Source of the DNA: Bacillus suaedaesalsae
GTDB taxonomy: Bacteria; Bacillota; Bacilli; Bacillales; SA4
DNA length: 64,000 bases
Direction: 5' to 3'
NCBI RefSeq assembly: GCF_016890225.1
Contig: NZ_JAFELM010000021.1
Coordinates: 116,933-180,932 of the forward strand
Position 1 is the stretch's first letter; each line of letters opens with the position of its first letter. Positions 38,229 through 47,945 of the stretch are shown here, piece by piece. The notes below the pieces were generated by a model. The model saw only the letters and a list, made by a program, of their open reading frames with translations, was not told the origin of the DNA and made no database searches. The translations under genes and the position numbers were made by a program.

Positions 38229-39488
38229 GTGTTGAAACAAATGTATCCTATAAATGGTCGAGTCATTCTTCATGTTGATATGAATAGTTTCTATGCTTCT
38301 GTTGAGGTTGCATATGATCCTTCTTTGAAAGGAAAGCCACTTGCGATTGCAGGGAATCCTGAGGAGAGAAGAGGGATTATTGTTACATGTAGTTATGAAG
38401 CTCGAGCATTAGGGGTAAAGGCAACGATGCCATTATGGGAAGCAAAGCGATTGTGTCCGAATTTAATCATTAAGACCCCGAATTTCGATCGTTATCGAAA
38501 AGCTTCTTTAGAAATGTTCGAATACCTCCGTACATACACCGATCTTGTTCAGCCTGTTTCAATTGATGAAGGCTACATGGATATTTCTGATTGTTACAAT
38601 TTAGGAACACCGTACGAAATTGCTCAAAAAATCCAAAAAGAACTCCAAGATAACTTAAAGCTGCCTAGCAGTATCGGAATTGCACCCAATAAATTTTTAG
38701 CCAAAATGGCTTCAGATATGAAAAAGCCACTAGGAATTACAATATTACGTAAGCGTGACGTAGAAAAAGTGTTATGGCCACTGCCAGTTGCTGAGATGCA
38801 CGGTGTAGGTACAAAAACAGCTGAAAAGTTAAAACCAATACATATAACAACAATCGGTGATTTAGCGAATGCTAATGAAATTCAAATAAAAGCAATATTA
38901 GGCATTAATGGGGAAAGGCTCAAACAACGGGCGAACGGAATAGATGAGAGAGTGGTAGATCCAGATGCTATCTTTGAGTTTAAAAGCATTGGAAATTCTA
39001 CAACACTACCTGAAGACACAACAGATGAAGAAATATTGTATGGGGTTTTACGAAGGTTAGCGGATTCTGTTTCAAGACGATTGAAACGGAAGGAATCACT
39101 TGCTCGCACTATTCAGATTGTCATACGGTATTATGATCGAAAAACGATAACAAGAAGTAAAAAACTTGAAAACCCCGTTGTCGAAGCGAAAGATGTATAT
39201 GAAGTGGCACTTCAATTATGGAAAAAGCATTGGAATGAAGAGCCTGTTCGATTAATTGGAATCACCACAATGGACCTTATCGAGAAAAAGGATGCATTCA
39301 AACAGCTAGATTTATTTTCATATGAAGAAGATGCAAAGAAAGAGCCTCTTTTTAATACAATTGAGAAATTACAATCAAAATTTGGAAAAGATGTTATTAA
39401 AAAAGGGATTACGGCCAAGACAGAAGAATCAAAAACAAAGGGCACCAGTTTTAATAAAGATTTTTTACAATCAAGAGAGGATTCGTGA
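38229..39488 (+). CDS. dinB: DNA polymerase IV (DinB, Y family)
   Basis: Pol IV performs error-prone translesion synthesis. The 419-residue protein has the palm motifs [12 protein letters not shown] and [12 protein letters not shown] with the catalytic Asp and Glu, the thumb/helix-hairpin-helix region [10 protein letters not shown], and a little-finger domain. A beta-clamp binding peptide QLDLFSYEE lies near the C-terminus. GTG 38229 follows AAAGGG by seven bases; ATG 38241 is an alternative. It corresponds to yqjH and overlaps rnz by four bases. No LexA box is seen upstream. Confidence 0.93.
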   Translation: MLKQMYPINGRVILHVDMNSFYASVEVAYDPSLKGKPLAIAGNPEERRGIIVTCSYEARALGVKATMPLWEAKRLCPNLIIKTPNFDRYRKASLEMFEYLRTYTDLVQPVSIDEGYMDISDCYNLGTPYEIAQKIQKELQDNLKLPSSIGIAPNKFLAKMASDMKKPLGITILRKRDVEKVLWPLPVAEMHGVGTKTAEKLKPIHITTIGDLANANEIQIKAILGINGERLKQRANGIDERVVDPDAIFEFKSIGNSTTLPEDTTDEEILYGVLRRLADSVSRRLKRKESLARTIQIVIRYYDRKTITRSKKLENPVVEAKDVYEVALQLWKKHWNEEPVRLIGITTMDLIEKKDAFKQLDLFSYEEDAKKEPLFNTIEKLQSKFGKDVIKKGITAKTEESKTKGTSFNKDFLQSREDS

Positions 39489-40432
39489 AGACTATGGAGT
39501 TAGTATTTTTAGGAACAGGGGCTGGTGTACCAGCAAAGGAGAGAAATGTATCAGCAATTGCTCTTCAATTGTTAGAGGAGAGAGGAAGTACATGGCTTTT
39601 TGATTGTGGTGAGGCAACACAGCACCAAATTTTACATACGTCCATAAGGCCACGTCGCATTGAAAAAATCTTCATTACTCATTTACACGGTGATCATATC
39701 TTCGGACTACCAGGATTACTTGGGAGTCGCTCCTTTCAGGGTGGAGAAACAGAGCTTACTGTCTACGGCCCAATCGGTATTAAGGAATTCATTGAAGTTT
39801 CTCTTAAAATAAGTAAAACACATTTACGTTATCCATTATCCATAGTGGAAATTGAAGAAGGTGTTATTTTTGAGGATGAGCAATTCATCATAGAGGCTGG
39901 TCTTCTTGAACATGGTATCTCATGCTTCGGATATCGAATTGTCGAAAAGGATTTACCAGGTGCGCTACAAGTGGAAAAATTAAAAGTTCTCGGTGTAAAA
40001 CCAGGACCGATATTTAAACAGTTAAAAAAAGGTGAGCTTGTCACACTAGAAGACGGAACCAGACTTGATGGCAAAGAGTTCATAGGGCCGTCAATGAAAG
40101 GTAGAATCGTAACGGTTTTAGGAGATACACGGTTTACGGAAACTGCAATTCATTTAGCAAAGGATGCAGATGTACTTGTTCATGAAGCCACTTTTAGTGG
40201 AGAGGAAGCCCAGTTAGCACATGAGTATTATCATTCAACAACCATTCATGCCGCGAAAGTAGCAGAAGTAGCAAAGGTGAACAAGCTTCTCCTCACACAT
40301 ATTAGTTCGCGTTATCAAAAGGATGATGTATACAGGCTTCGAGAGGAAGCAAGGACTGTCTTTAAACAAGTAGAAGTGGCTCACGATTTATTTCCATATG
40401 TCATTGAAAGGAATGGGAAAAAACATGAATAA
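39485..40432 (+). CDS. rnz: Ribonuclease Z
   Basis: RNase Z matures the 3' ends of tRNAs that lack an encoded CCA. The 315-residue metallo-beta-lactamase protein has the first motif [17 protein letters not shown], the zinc ligands in [35 protein letters not shown] and [12 protein letters not shown] 39485 overlaps the dinB stop (GTGA) and has GAGAGG upstream; ATG 39494 is less well placed. It corresponds to yqjK. Confidence 0.95.
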   Translation: MKTMELVFLGTGAGVPAKERNVSAIALQLLEERGSTWLFDCGEATQHQILHTSIRPRRIEKIFITHLHGDHIFGLPGLLGSRSFQGGETELTVYGPIGIKEFIEVSLKISKTHLRYPLSIVEIEEGVIFEDEQFIIEAGLLEHGISCFGYRIVEKDLPGALQVEKLKVLGVKPGPIFKQLKKGELVTLEDGTRLDGKEFIGPSMKGRIVTVLGDTRFTETAIHLAKDADVLVHEATFSGEEAQLAHEYYHSTTIHAAKVAEVAKVNKLLLTHISSRYQKDDVYRLREEARTVFKQVEVAHDLFPYVIERNGKKHE

Positions 40433-40967
40433 GATTTTATACGTGGTTCGTCATTGTAAGGCATCTGGACAGGAGCGGGAAGCAAGTTTAACTGAGGAAG
40501 GGCAGCAACAAGCAAACGAACTTTCTGAGTTTTTAAGTGAGTATCCCATTAAAAGGATCATCTCAAGTCCTTATAAAAGAACTGTGGAATCGATCCTTCC
40601 ATATGCAGAGAAGGTGGGTATTGAAATCGAAAAAGACGAACGACTTGGAGAACGATTATTAAGTCCAAGTAATCAATCAAACTGGCTTGAATTATTAGAG
40701 CAGTCCTTTCAAGATTTATCCTTTACTCTAGAAGGCGGCGAATCTTCACAAGATGCAATAAACAGAGTGAAATCTCTAATTGAAGAATTGGTAGAGGTAC
40801 CAGAAGAGCATATCGCATTAATTAGTCATGGGAATTTAGCAACTTTATTATTAAAAATATTTGATGAAGTATATGGTTTTGACGAGTGGAAAGCAATGTC
40901 AAACCCAGATGTATATATGATCCAACTTAAAAGTGATGGTAGAGAAGTAAGAAGAATTTGGAGATGA
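40425..40967 (+). CDS. Histidine phosphatase family protein
   Basis: The 180-residue protein belongs to the phosphoglycerate-mutase-like phosphatases: [12 protein letters not shown] has the RH(G/C) phospho-acceptor His, [11 protein letters not shown] the second Arg, the acid residue is in LGERLLSP, and IALISHGN has the second His. ATG 40425 overlaps rnz by eight bases; earlier ATGs at 40398 and 40413 lack spacing to a ribosome binding site. The substrate is unknown. It is coupled to rnz and the next gene. Confidence 0.85.
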   Translation: MNKILYVVRHCKASGQEREASLTEEGQQQANELSEFLSEYPIKRIISSPYKRTVESILPYAEKVGIEIEKDERLGERLLSPSNQSNWLELLEQSFQDLSFTLEGGESSQDAINRVKSLIEELVEVPEEHIALISHGNLATLLLKIFDEVYGFDEWKAMSNPDVYMIQLKSDGREVRRIWR

Positions 40968-40971
40968 TGAG

Positions 40972-41286
40972 ATGAAAGAACAATATCTATATCAATTAAA
41001 ATTAATTCCGTCACTGTTGAATGAAGATAATTGGACTGAGCGAGAAAATGAGATTGTCAAAGAGCATTTTCATATGCTGCAGGACCTGTGTGAACAAGGA
41101 ATCGTCATGATGGCAGGTCGAACATTAGTTATGGAGGAATCAGGGTTCGGAATTGTTATTTTAGAAGTTGATACAGAAGAAGAAGCAAAAGAGATAATGA
41201 AATCGGATCCAGCTGTAAAGCATGGTGTGATGACGGCAACATTATTCCCATACCGGGTTGCTTTATTCCGTGATTCCAAAAGGTAG
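40972..41286 (+). CDS. YciI-like protein
   Basis: The 104-residue protein resembles the YciI family (dimeric alpha-beta barrel): ENEIVKEHFHMLQDLCEQG with a conserved His, GIVMMAGRT, ESGFGIVILEVDTEEEAKEI and a C-terminal RVALFRD. YciI proteins are proposed enzymes of unknown reaction. It starts five bases after the phosphatase gene with GGAGATGA upstream, so it is likely in the same operon. Confidence 0.75.
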   Translation: MKEQYLYQLKLIPSLLNEDNWTERENEIVKEHFHMLQDLCEQGIVMMAGRTLVMEESGFGIVILEVDTEEEAKEIMKSDPAVKHGVMTATLFPYRVALFRDSKR

Positions 41287-41294
41287 GGTTCATT

Positions 41295-41612
41295 ATGCCA
41301 TTACGTGAGGTAACGAAAAAAAGAAAAGGGAAGGCGAATAAGCGGACAGCTATGAATCGTAGGACAATCATGATCCGTACGTTAAGAGCAGCAGGTTTCT
41401 TGTTGGTCGGAATTGTTATCGTATATTTCTATTATTTATATGAGACTGGTAGCTTACTAGCATTTTTCCATGCTTTGAAAATTAAAGAGGGCTTTCAAAC
41501 TATAGTTGATGATGTCACAGAACATCCATTCAAAATAGGATTTTATCTTATTTATAGCTTAGCTATCCTCGGAATAGGATTTTGGCTGGGAAGAAAGAAG
41601 TGGATTAAGTAG
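41295..41612 (+). CDS. Membrane protein of unknown function (105 aa)
   Basis: A very basic N-terminus (EVTKKRKGKANKRTAMNRRT) is followed by two membrane segments at about 31-50 and 80-98 and a basic end GRKKWIK. It begins nine bases after the YciI-like gene and is probably its operon partner, although the ribosome binding site AGGTAGGG is modest. I do not recognise the family. Confidence 0.6.
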   Translation: MPLREVTKKRKGKANKRTAMNRRTIMIRTLRAAGFLLVGIVIVYFYYLYETGSLLAFFHALKIKEGFQTIVDDVTEHPFKIGFYLIYSLAILGIGFWLGRKKWIK

Positions 41613-41784
41613 AGTAAACAGCTAGAAGGGGGAAACTTACAATCAGTTTGAGGATGTAATAGCATTTTGTCTAGAAATTTGGAACTTCAATTATTACCGA
41701 GATTTCTATACCTTAAATCATGTGTGATAGAATATAGGGAACTTACAAATTAAGCGTGCGCTGTTAGTAGAAGGGATAAGAAGT

Positions 41785-42996
41785 ATGGAGATCAATTATA
41801 CTAAAATTAATCATAAGTTATATTACAGCACAGTATTAGTGGTAATTACACTTATGCTCCTTGGGCTGATTGTTGATAACCCGCTTCTTCATCATCTTGG
41901 AGTAGGCTATATTACCCATGGTGTTCTAGTTTTCCTATTTTCAACTTGCTTATTAATTTATCCTAAATATAAGTCACATTTTCTTAGAATTATCATCATC
42001 ATCGTAGCATCTACATACTTTTATACCATCTTCTTCTTATATCCCAATACGTGGTCGAACTTTATATTTTTATGCTTTATTCCTGCCATCTCAATTTTGT
42101 TTTTTGATATAAGACTTTTTTATTTTTCTTTACTAGTAAATACCTTCTCAATCATTAGTCTTTTTAGCTATATTGCTATGGTTGATCAAGGACATCTTTA
42201 TCCTTATATAAGAGAAGACTTAATCGGTAATATTATTAACTTCTTAGGAAGCCAAGCCATTCTATATTTTATATTTTACCTATCATATGGACGATTGAAG
42301 AAACAGCAGCTTTACTATGAGCAAATAAAACAATCAGAACGTCTGAAAACAACTGGGCAACTGGCTGCTGCTGTGGCACATGAGATTAGAAATCCATTAA
42401 CAGTAGTTAAAGGTTTTTTACAATTGTATGAGAAAGATAATAATAATGTTAATAGTAAGAGGCATTACTCGTTAATGATTGATGAATTAAACACGGCAGA
42501 ACAGGTAATTTCTCAATTTTTATCAATTGCGAAGCCGGACAAGGACACTCAAATTGAGCTAGTAAATGTTAAGAACGTACTTCAAAGTGTAACGGATCTA
42601 CTCAATACTTATGGACTCCTACATGATAATAAGATTGTACTTGAGAGGGTAGAGGATTGTTATATTGCTGCAAATACTATTGAGTTTAAACAACTCTTAA
42701 TTAATATTATTAAAAATGCCATTGAAGCATCAAAAGTCGGTGATTCTGTTGTCATCACCGCTGAGAGAAAAAAAGACTTGGTTGAAATTAATGTCATTGA
42801 TCGTGGACAAGGTATGTCAAAAGAAGAGATGAATTCTCTTGGTACCCCATTTTACTCGTTAAAAAGTAAAGGGACCGGTCTAGGGATGATGATTTGCTTT
42901 AATATTGCTACAAAGTATAAAGGAACCATTCACTTTGATAGTGTAAAAGGTAAAGGAACAACGGTTACGATTCGGTTTCCGGCAAAATTAGGATAA
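41785..42996 (+). CDS. Sensor histidine kinase, KinB-like
   Basis: The 403-residue kinase has about six membrane segments (roughly 15-170), then a dimerisation domain with the phospho-acceptor His199 in AAAVAHEIRNPLTVVKGFLQ, and an ATPase domain with the N-box IIKNAIEASK, G1 DRGQGM, F-box TPFYSLKSKGTGLGM and a final GKGTTVTIRF. No response regulator is adjacent, which is typical for phosphorelay kinases that feed Spo0F. The integral-membrane input domain is like KinB. A role in sporulation is inferred. Confidence 0.85.
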   Translation: MEINYTKINHKLYYSTVLVVITLMLLGLIVDNPLLHHLGVGYITHGVLVFLFSTCLLIYPKYKSHFLRIIIIIVASTYFYTIFFLYPNTWSNFIFLCFIPAISILFFDIRLFYFSLLVNTFSIISLFSYIAMVDQGHLYPYIREDLIGNIINFLGSQAILYFIFYLSYGRLKKQQLYYEQIKQSERLKTTGQLAAAVAHEIRNPLTVVKGFLQLYEKDNNNVNSKRHYSLMIDELNTAEQVISQFLSIAKPDKDTQIELVNVKNVLQSVTDLLNTYGLLHDNKIVLERVEDCYIAANTIEFKQLLINIIKNAIEASKVGDSVVITAERKKDLVEINVIDRGQGMSKEEMNSLGTPFYSLKSKGTGLGMMICFNIATKYKGTIHFDSVKGKGTTVTIRFPAKLG

Positions 42997-43000
42997 GTAA

Positions 43001-43028
43001 AGAGGGTTGCAACTAGGCAACTCTTTTT
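43001..43028 (+). terminator. Terminator of the sensor kinase gene
   Basis: AGAGGGTTGC and GCAACTCT with one bulged G, followed by a T run. Confidence 0.8.
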
Positions 43029-43143
43029 TTATAGAGAAGTTATATGAAGATATATACAAAAACTAAAGAGTGCATATTGAGAAAAGGAAACATAGCTAAA
43101 AATGTTCCCTTATTTATATCTAATATAATAGTGCCTATTTAAA

Positions 43144-43213
43144 TTGAGTGGCACCTTCATTGAAAATATATACATTTGTAAACCGATAGGAAGAATTACC
43201 AATTGCTAAAAGG
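43144..43213 (-). pseudogene. Degenerate fragment of a lysE-type exporter gene
   Basis: These 70 bases align with 45187-45259, the 5' part of the intact lysE-type gene, with about 62 identical positions and three single or double base gaps. The minus-strand reading LLAIGNSSYRFTNVYIFNEG with ATQ corresponds to LLAIGLILPLGVQNVFVFNQ in the intact protein, but its frame is disturbed by the gaps. Nothing of the remainder of the gene is recognisable. Confidence 0.7.
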
Positions 43214-43250
43214 TAGTTCTTGGATTTTGGCTAGAGAAAGAAACGGAAAT

Positions 43251-43282
43251 AAAGAACCTTTCGTATAGTAGAAAGGTTCTTT
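43251..43282. terminator. Terminator after the putative immunity gene
   Basis: A perfect 12-base stem AAAGAACCTTTC/GAAAGGTTCTTT with an 8-base loop, starting three bases beyond the stop codon on the minus strand. Confidence 0.85.
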
Positions 43283-43284
43283 CC

Positions 43285-43821
43285 TTATGCATCATATTGA
43301 GTTTTTAATTTGGTAATAGTATCTAAAATATCCTCTGAATCGTTTACTACAAGATTAAAGTTAAGTTCTTTTAACTGTTTAAAAAACAAATTAGCACCAT
43401 GCAGAAGAGCGGTAATCGTTTCATATCTAGGTAATCTCCAACTATCAATAATGGTATCCTCTTGAATAATAGATATTGTTATTTCTTCATGATTGTTTTG
43501 AACAAATGTTAACGCCAGCTCAAATGGATGATAGACAAATGGAGCAGAAACGTGTCGATGATTAGTAAGTAAGTTTAGGCATTGTATTATGTTATACCAT
43601 AATCCATCAACACTATCATTGTAGGCTGTTCCTAGAATGGTAGTTTGGCCATGCTTAATTTCAATCATGCCTGGATAGACGGGATGGGTAGTGGAGATAT
43701 GTTTTAATACTTTTTCCCTATCGTTTACTTCAATGAAATATTGATTACGATGTATTGAGGCTTTTTCTATATCATCAATTAATACATTTGGTTTTAAAAA
43801 ATAGCTAGTTACTTCAATCAT
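43285..43821 (-). CDS. Unrecognised protein in the position of an immunity gene (178 aa)
   Basis: The soluble protein has no signal peptide or membrane segment. Visible features are MIEVTSYFLKPNVLIDDIEK, HPVYPGMIEIKHGQTTILGT, YNDSVDGLWYNIIQCLNLL and an acidic helical C-terminus. AAAGGAGT precedes the ATG, and a strong terminator follows the stop. I do not recognise the family. It lies 60 bases downstream of a gene for a secreted, toxin-like nuclease, on the same strand, which is the usual order for toxin and immunity genes. The immunity role is inferred only from this order, from the cytoplasmic location and from the lack of any other recognisable function. Confidence 0.55.
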   Translation of the reverse strand: MIEVTSYFLKPNVLIDDIEKASIHRNQYFIEVNDREKVLKHISTTHPVYPGMIEIKHGQTTILGTAYNDSVDGLWYNIIQCLNLLTNHRHVSAPFVYHPFELALTFVQNNHEEITISIIQEDTIIDSWRLPRYETITALLHGANLFFKQLKELNFNLVVNDSEDILDTITKLKTQYDA

Positions 43822-43847
43822 ATTTAGACTCCTTTATGAAAGGATGA

Positions 43848-43874
43848 AGATAGGGAGAATGGTTCTCCCTATCT
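43848..43874 (-). other. Hairpin between the toxin-like gene and its partner
   Basis: A perfect 12-base stem AGATAGGGAGAA/TTCTCCCTATCT with a 3-base loop follows the toxin-like gene. The minus strand continues TCATCC, with no T run, so it is more likely an RNA-stabilising or processing element than a full terminator. Confidence 0.6.
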
Positions 43875-43881
43875 CTATTTA

Positions 43882-44466
43882 TTAATATTTTTTTACACCA
43901 AGTCCCCAACCATCTGGATACATCGTAATAACCTTGCCACCTTTTACTACTAACTTGACTTTATAAGCTGTATTTCCATACACATAACCATACACAACAG
44001 TTCCCGAACTAGAAAAACCATAATTAGCAATTTGAGTTTTATTGCTATTGATAATATTAGCGATTACATTTTCATAAAAACCTATAGAATAGCCCGGATT
44101 AAAAAAAGATTGTGTAGTTGTCGGATTTCCAATAAATTGTTCTGGTACATGTCTTGATAAAATGTGTGTCATTCCATAGCTTGAGCAGCTCCCAAAGTCT
44201 AGCTTAACTGTTTTGTTCGTAGCAACAGTATAACTTGCAATGGTTTGATCTGAGTATGTAGTTGGTAACCGGAAGTATCCCTGTGTAGCATTGTTTACTT
44301 GGCCACATGATTTGTTATAAAAATCTTGGCCGGTTGGTTGATATTCAATGTAGTTGCTGTAAATGTTCCAAGAATAAGTAGCGGCGTTAACATTGAACGT
44401 AGGAGCGAGAAAAAGTGCGACAGTTAATAAAGATAAAAACAAATTCCTTACAAGTTTTAGTTTCAT
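43882..44466 (-). CDS. Secreted protein with EndoU-like (BECR-fold) toxin nuclease features
   Basis: The 194-residue protein has a Sec signal peptide (MKLKLVRN, hydrophobic core, cleavage near VNA-A at about 28). The C-terminal part has THILSRHVPEQFIGNP with His101 and His106, TQSFFNPGYSIGFYENVIAN, and GGKVITMYPDGW with Thr181 and Tyr183. Two His followed by a Thr-x-Tyr near the end is the arrangement of EndoU-like RNases in bacterial polymorphic toxins. Unlike most of those it is a small stand-alone exported protein, not the tip of a giant one. Two Cys (54 and 94) could form a disulfide. TGGAGGAA precedes the ATG. The family call is by eye and is not certain. Confidence 0.55.
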   Translation of the reverse strand: MKLKLVRNLFLSLLTVALFLAPTFNVNAATYSWNIYSNYIEYQPTGQDFYNKSCGQVNNATQGYFRLPTTYSDQTIASYTVATNKTVKLDFGSCSSYGMTHILSRHVPEQFIGNPTTTQSFFNPGYSIGFYENVIANIINSNKTQIANYGFSSSGTVVYGYVYGNTAYKVKLVVKGGKVITMYPDGWGLGVKKY

Positions 44467-44661
44467 ACGTGTATTCCTCCATTATTGTGAAATGACCAAC
44501 GAATGAAACTATAGCATCTATTTGTTACTAAAAAATTAAAATTTTCTCAATTTTATTACACTTAGATTAAATAATAGTTAAATATTGGGCTTTTAAGTAA
44601 AAAAAGGAAAAATGAACTATGTGTTGTTTCCCCTTTTTATGACTTAAGTACTGGAGAAAAA

Positions 44662-45282
44662 TTATAGGATTGCTTCTCTGATTAACTGATAAAATAGAGT
44701 AAATGCAATAACCCATATAATAATAGCTGAAAGATAATTGATTCGTTTTAATAGCTTTGTTGAAGTATCAAGTTTTCCTAATGCTCTGCCAGTTAACGCT
44801 AAGGTGAAAAACCAAATCCATGAAATGAAGATACATCCAATTGTAAATAAAAATTTTTCAGTACCTTCATACACAATGGAACTTGTACCGATGACTCCGA
44901 TTGTGTCTAGAATAGCGTGTGGATTTAATAATGAGACAGAAAGGGCAAATCCAATTTGTTCTTTAATGGATAATGGAGTTTTCTTCTCTGTTTTTGTAGA
45001 AGTAGTTGTCCTCCAAATTGTCCATCCCATATATAGTAAAAAAAAGGAACCAATTAATAGAACGATAGGTTTGAGCCACAATATTTGAAAAATGAGTAAC
45101 GATACACCTGAAATAGCAAGACTAATTAATAGTGTATCGCATAAAGAAGCAGTTATAACTGCTGGCAATGCGTAAAGAAAGGACCTTTGAGTGGCACCTT
45201 GATTAAAAACAAATACATTTTGTACACCAAGAGGAAGTATTAAACCAATTGCTAAAAGGGCACCGTGGAAAAGTGCTAGCAT
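44662..45282 (-). CDS. LysE/ArgO-type amino acid exporter
   Basis: The 206-residue protein has about six membrane segments and starts MLALFHGALLAIGLILPLGV with the family pattern PLGVQNVFVFNQG near the N-terminus and LLNPHAILDTIGVIG in the middle. Such proteins export basic or other amino acids. ATG 45282 is chosen since GGTGGTG lies upstream; a TTG at 45297 is a weaker option. A second, degenerate copy of its 5' end lies 2 kb away at 43144-43213. Confidence 0.85.
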   Translation of the reverse strand: MLALFHGALLAIGLILPLGVQNVFVFNQGATQRSFLYALPAVITASLCDTLLISLAISGVSLLIFQILWLKPIVLLIGSFFLLYMGWTIWRTTTSTKTEKKTPLSIKEQIGFALSVSLLNPHAILDTIGVIGTSSIVYEGTEKFLFTIGCIFISWIWFFTLALTGRALGKLDTSTKLLKRINYLSAIIIWVIAFTLFYQLIREAIL

Positions 45283-45307
45283 GAAAGTCACCACCAAAAA
45301 GAAATAG

Positions 45308-45332
45308 AACCGAAGTGCCTTGCACTCCGGTT
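45308..45332 (-). terminator. Terminator of namA
   Basis: AACCGGAGTGC and GCACTTCGGTT on the minus strand with a 3-base loop and a single mismatch, followed by CTATTTCTTTTT. Confidence 0.8.
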
Positions 45333-45343
45333 ATTTATGATTG

Positions 45344-46360
45344 TTACCATCCACGGTCATATTGCTTAGGGGATGGGATTGTAACGCCTAATTGCTTTGC
45401 AGCTGTTCGTGGCCAGTAAGGATCCCGTAAAAGTTCACGTGCTACAAATATAAGATCAGAACGATCATTTTGCAAAATTTCCTCTGCTTGGTTCCCTGTT
45501 GTAATGAGTCCAACTGCTCCAGTTGCGATATTTGCACCATTTCGAATTGTTTCTGCGAAGCCTACCTGATAACCAGGATATACATTGATAGCTGCAGGAA
45601 CTACAGCACCTGAACTGACATCAATTAAATCAACACCCTGTTCTTTCATCCAGTTGGCATATGTAACATAATCTTCGGGAGTTAGTCCATCAGGATGATA
45701 ATCGTGAGCAGATACCCTTACAAATAAAGGGCCGTCCCAAACCGTTTTGACCGCATCGATGATTTCGCGAAGGAATCGATAACGATTTTCCGGATTTCCA
45801 CCGTATTCATCTTCTCTTTTATTAGAAAGTGGAGATAAAAATTCATTAATTAAGTATCCATGTGCACCATGAAGCTCAATAATGTCAAAGCCAGCTTCCT
45901 TCGCACGAGCAACACCTGCTTTGAATGCTTCCACAGTTTTTTTAATCACTTCTATACTCATCTCAATCGGTAATTTTGATTTTTCATTAAAGGCGATAGC
46001 AGAAGGTGCGATAATGTCTTCATTCGTCATAGATTTACGACCCGCATGTGCAATTTGAATGGCCGTTTTTGCACCTTGTTCCTTCATCATATTCACAAGT
46101 GTCTTTAACCCAGGAATATGGTCATCACTCCAAATTCCAAGATCTTGATTGGAAATTCGGCCTTGTGGCGTTACCGCAGTAGCTTCTACCATAATTAACC
46201 CAACTTGCCCAACAGCACGACTTACATAATGAGTGAAATGCCAATTTTGAACCATCCCATCTTCATTATGTGACGAATACATACACATAGGTGACATAAC
46301 AACTCGATTTTTTAATGTTACGTCTTTTATTTGAAATGGGCTAAAAAGCTTTGCTTCCAT
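45344..46360 (-). CDS. namA: NADPH dehydrogenase NamA (old yellow enzyme, YqjM)
   Basis: This FMN-dependent ene-reductase acts on alpha,beta-unsaturated carbonyls and nitro-esters. The 338-residue protein has [11 protein letters not shown] with the Cys that tunes the flavin in YqjM, the substrate-binding His pair region QIAHAGRKS and [19 protein letters not shown], and a C-terminal [25 protein letters not shown] gives a strong ribosome binding site. In B. subtilis yqjM follows the dinB-rnz cluster, as here. Confidence 0.95.
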   Translation of the reverse strand: MEAKLFSPFQIKDVTLKNRVVMSPMCMYSSHNEDGMVQNWHFTHYVSRAVGQVGLIMVEATAVTPQGRISNQDLGIWSDDHIPGLKTLVNMMKEQGAKTAIQIAHAGRKSMTNEDIIAPSAIAFNEKSKLPIEMSIEVIKKTVEAFKAGVARAKEAGFDIIELHGAHGYLINEFLSPLSNKREDEYGGNPENRYRFLREIIDAVKTVWDGPLFVRVSAHDYHPDGLTPEDYVTYANWMKEQGVDLIDVSSGAVVPAAINVYPGYQVGFAETIRNGANIATGAVGLITTGNQAEEILQNDRSDLIFVARELLRDPYWPRTAAKQLGVTIPSPKQYDRGW

Positions 46361-46511
46361 TCTAACTCCTCCTTCATGAAATAATTTTCTCTATTTATAG
46401 TACCACTTCCTCGTGAAAACCTTCTAGAAATGTGCTTTCTTTTTTTTATGAAGGAAAAACCTTCTTTCTTACAGAATTACTAATCATACTTTTTTATGTA
46501 GGAGACATTTT

Positions 46512-47945
46512 ATGAAAGAAAAAATTATCATATTTCTAATCATTTTTACTTATGTTATTCTTCTCATTTCCTCAATGTTTTTCAATAAAGATGGATCCGT
46601 TGAAATGACAGATGTGAGTCAATTAATGCCCGTAAAAGTAGAGAAAGTTGTCAAAGGGAAAGAAGAGCAATCAATTCTTCAAGTAATCAAAGAAGCCAAT
46701 GAAAATGGAAAAAAAGTTTCCATAGCTGGTAAGAGACATAGTATGGGTGGACATACGTATTATAAAGACTCCATTGTCCTAGATATGACGACTTATAATG
46801 ACATACTAGATTTTAATTTAGACAAAAAGACAATTACTGTTCAAAGTGGCGCAACGTGGAATGATATTCAACAATATGTAAATCCATACGGTTTAGCAGT
46901 AAAGGTCATGCAGTCACAAAACATTTTTACGATTGGTGGTTCACTCAGTGTAAATGCTCACGGACGTGATATTCGTTACGGTTCATTAATTGATTCGGTA
47001 CGATCATTTAGATTGCTAACTGCGGAAGGTGAGATTCTTCATGTAAGCAGAGAGGAAAACGAAGAGTTGTTTTATCTCGTCATCGGTGGTTATGGACTAT
47101 TCGGTGTTATTTTAGACGTTGAACTAGAATTAACGGAAGATGAGCTTTATGTAATGCAAACGAAGGCAATGAGTTATGACGAGTACACCAATTATTTTGT
47201 GTCTTCCGTCAAGGAAAATGAAGAGGTGAGAATGCATTTAGCAAGAATCTCAACTTCTCCTGAAAATTTCCTAACTAAGATGTACGTAACAGATTATGTG
47301 TTTGCCTCAGAGCAAAAGCTATTAACAGATCATGATAAATTAAAGGAAGACCGCGCCACGTGGCTAACGAAGTTTCTACTAGGTCTGTCTCGTCATTACG
47401 ATTGGGGTAAGGAAATGCTTTGGAATATGCAAGAAAAGTATTTTCACTCTATTAATGGTGAACTTGTCTCAAGAAATAATGTGATGAGATCGGAATCTAA
47501 ATTTCTAGAATATGAGGACGCAAATGACACAGACGTTTTGCAGGAATATTTCGTACCCATTCATCATTTCACACCTTACATTGATGACTTAAGAGAAGAG
47601 CTTTCAGATGAAGAGCTAAATTTAGTGAATATCACGATTCGTTATGTAAATAAAAATGAAGATGCAGTCCTTTCCTATGCAAAGGATGATATGTTTGCTC
47701 TTGTTTTATTAATCAATCAAGGATTATCAGAGGAAGAATCAGAAAAAGCAAAGCAAATTGTTCAAAAGATGATTCAAGTGACACTTGAGCATAATGGAAG
47801 TTATTATTTACCTTACATGCCATATCCGACGAAGGATCAGTTAACAAAAGCGTACCCAAGATCAATAGAGTTTTTTGAGAAGAAGCTTGTATATGACCCT
47901 GATGAGTTGTTTTATAACTACTTTTATAAGGAGTATAAACAATGA
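46512..47945 (+). CDS. FAD-binding oxidase (PCMH type), membrane-anchored
   Basis: The 477-residue protein has an N-terminal membrane anchor (about 4-22) and an FAD-binding PCMH domain: [20 protein letters not shown] with the RHS pattern used for covalent FAD in related enzymes, [29 protein letters not shown] and [14 protein letters not shown]. The C-terminal half is less conserved, similar to sugar-lactone oxidases. It may act outside the membrane. It overlaps the following membrane protein gene by four bases. The substrate is unknown. Confidence 0.78.
   Translation: MKEKIIIFLIIFTYVILLISSMFFNKDGSVEMTDVSQLMPVKVEKVVKGKEEQSILQVIKEANENGKKVSIAGKRHSMGGHTYYKDSIVLDMTTYNDILDFNLDKKTITVQSGATWNDIQQYVNPYGLAVKVMQSQNIFTIGGSLSVNAHGRDIRYGSLIDSVRSFRLLTAEGEILHVSREENEELFYLVIGGYGLFGVILDVELELTEDELYVMQTKAMSYDEYTNYFVSSVKENEEVRMHLARISTSPENFLTKMYVTDYVFASEQKLLTDHDKLKEDRATWLTKFLLGLSRHYDWGKEMLWNMQEKYFHSINGELVSRNNVMRSESKFLEYEDANDTDVLQEYFVPIHHFTPYIDDLREELSDEELNLVNITIRYVNKNEDAVLSYAKDDMFALVLLINQGLSEEESEKAKQIVQKMIQVTLEHNGSYYLPYMPYPTKDQLTKAYPRSIEFFEKKLVYDPDELFYNYFYKEYKQ

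Noticed and set aside
43033-43143. Further lysE-derived sequence or a small gene
   Set aside because: Translations in all frames are broken by stops and no similarity to the rest of lysE is seen; only a weak hairpin near 43085-43110 is present.
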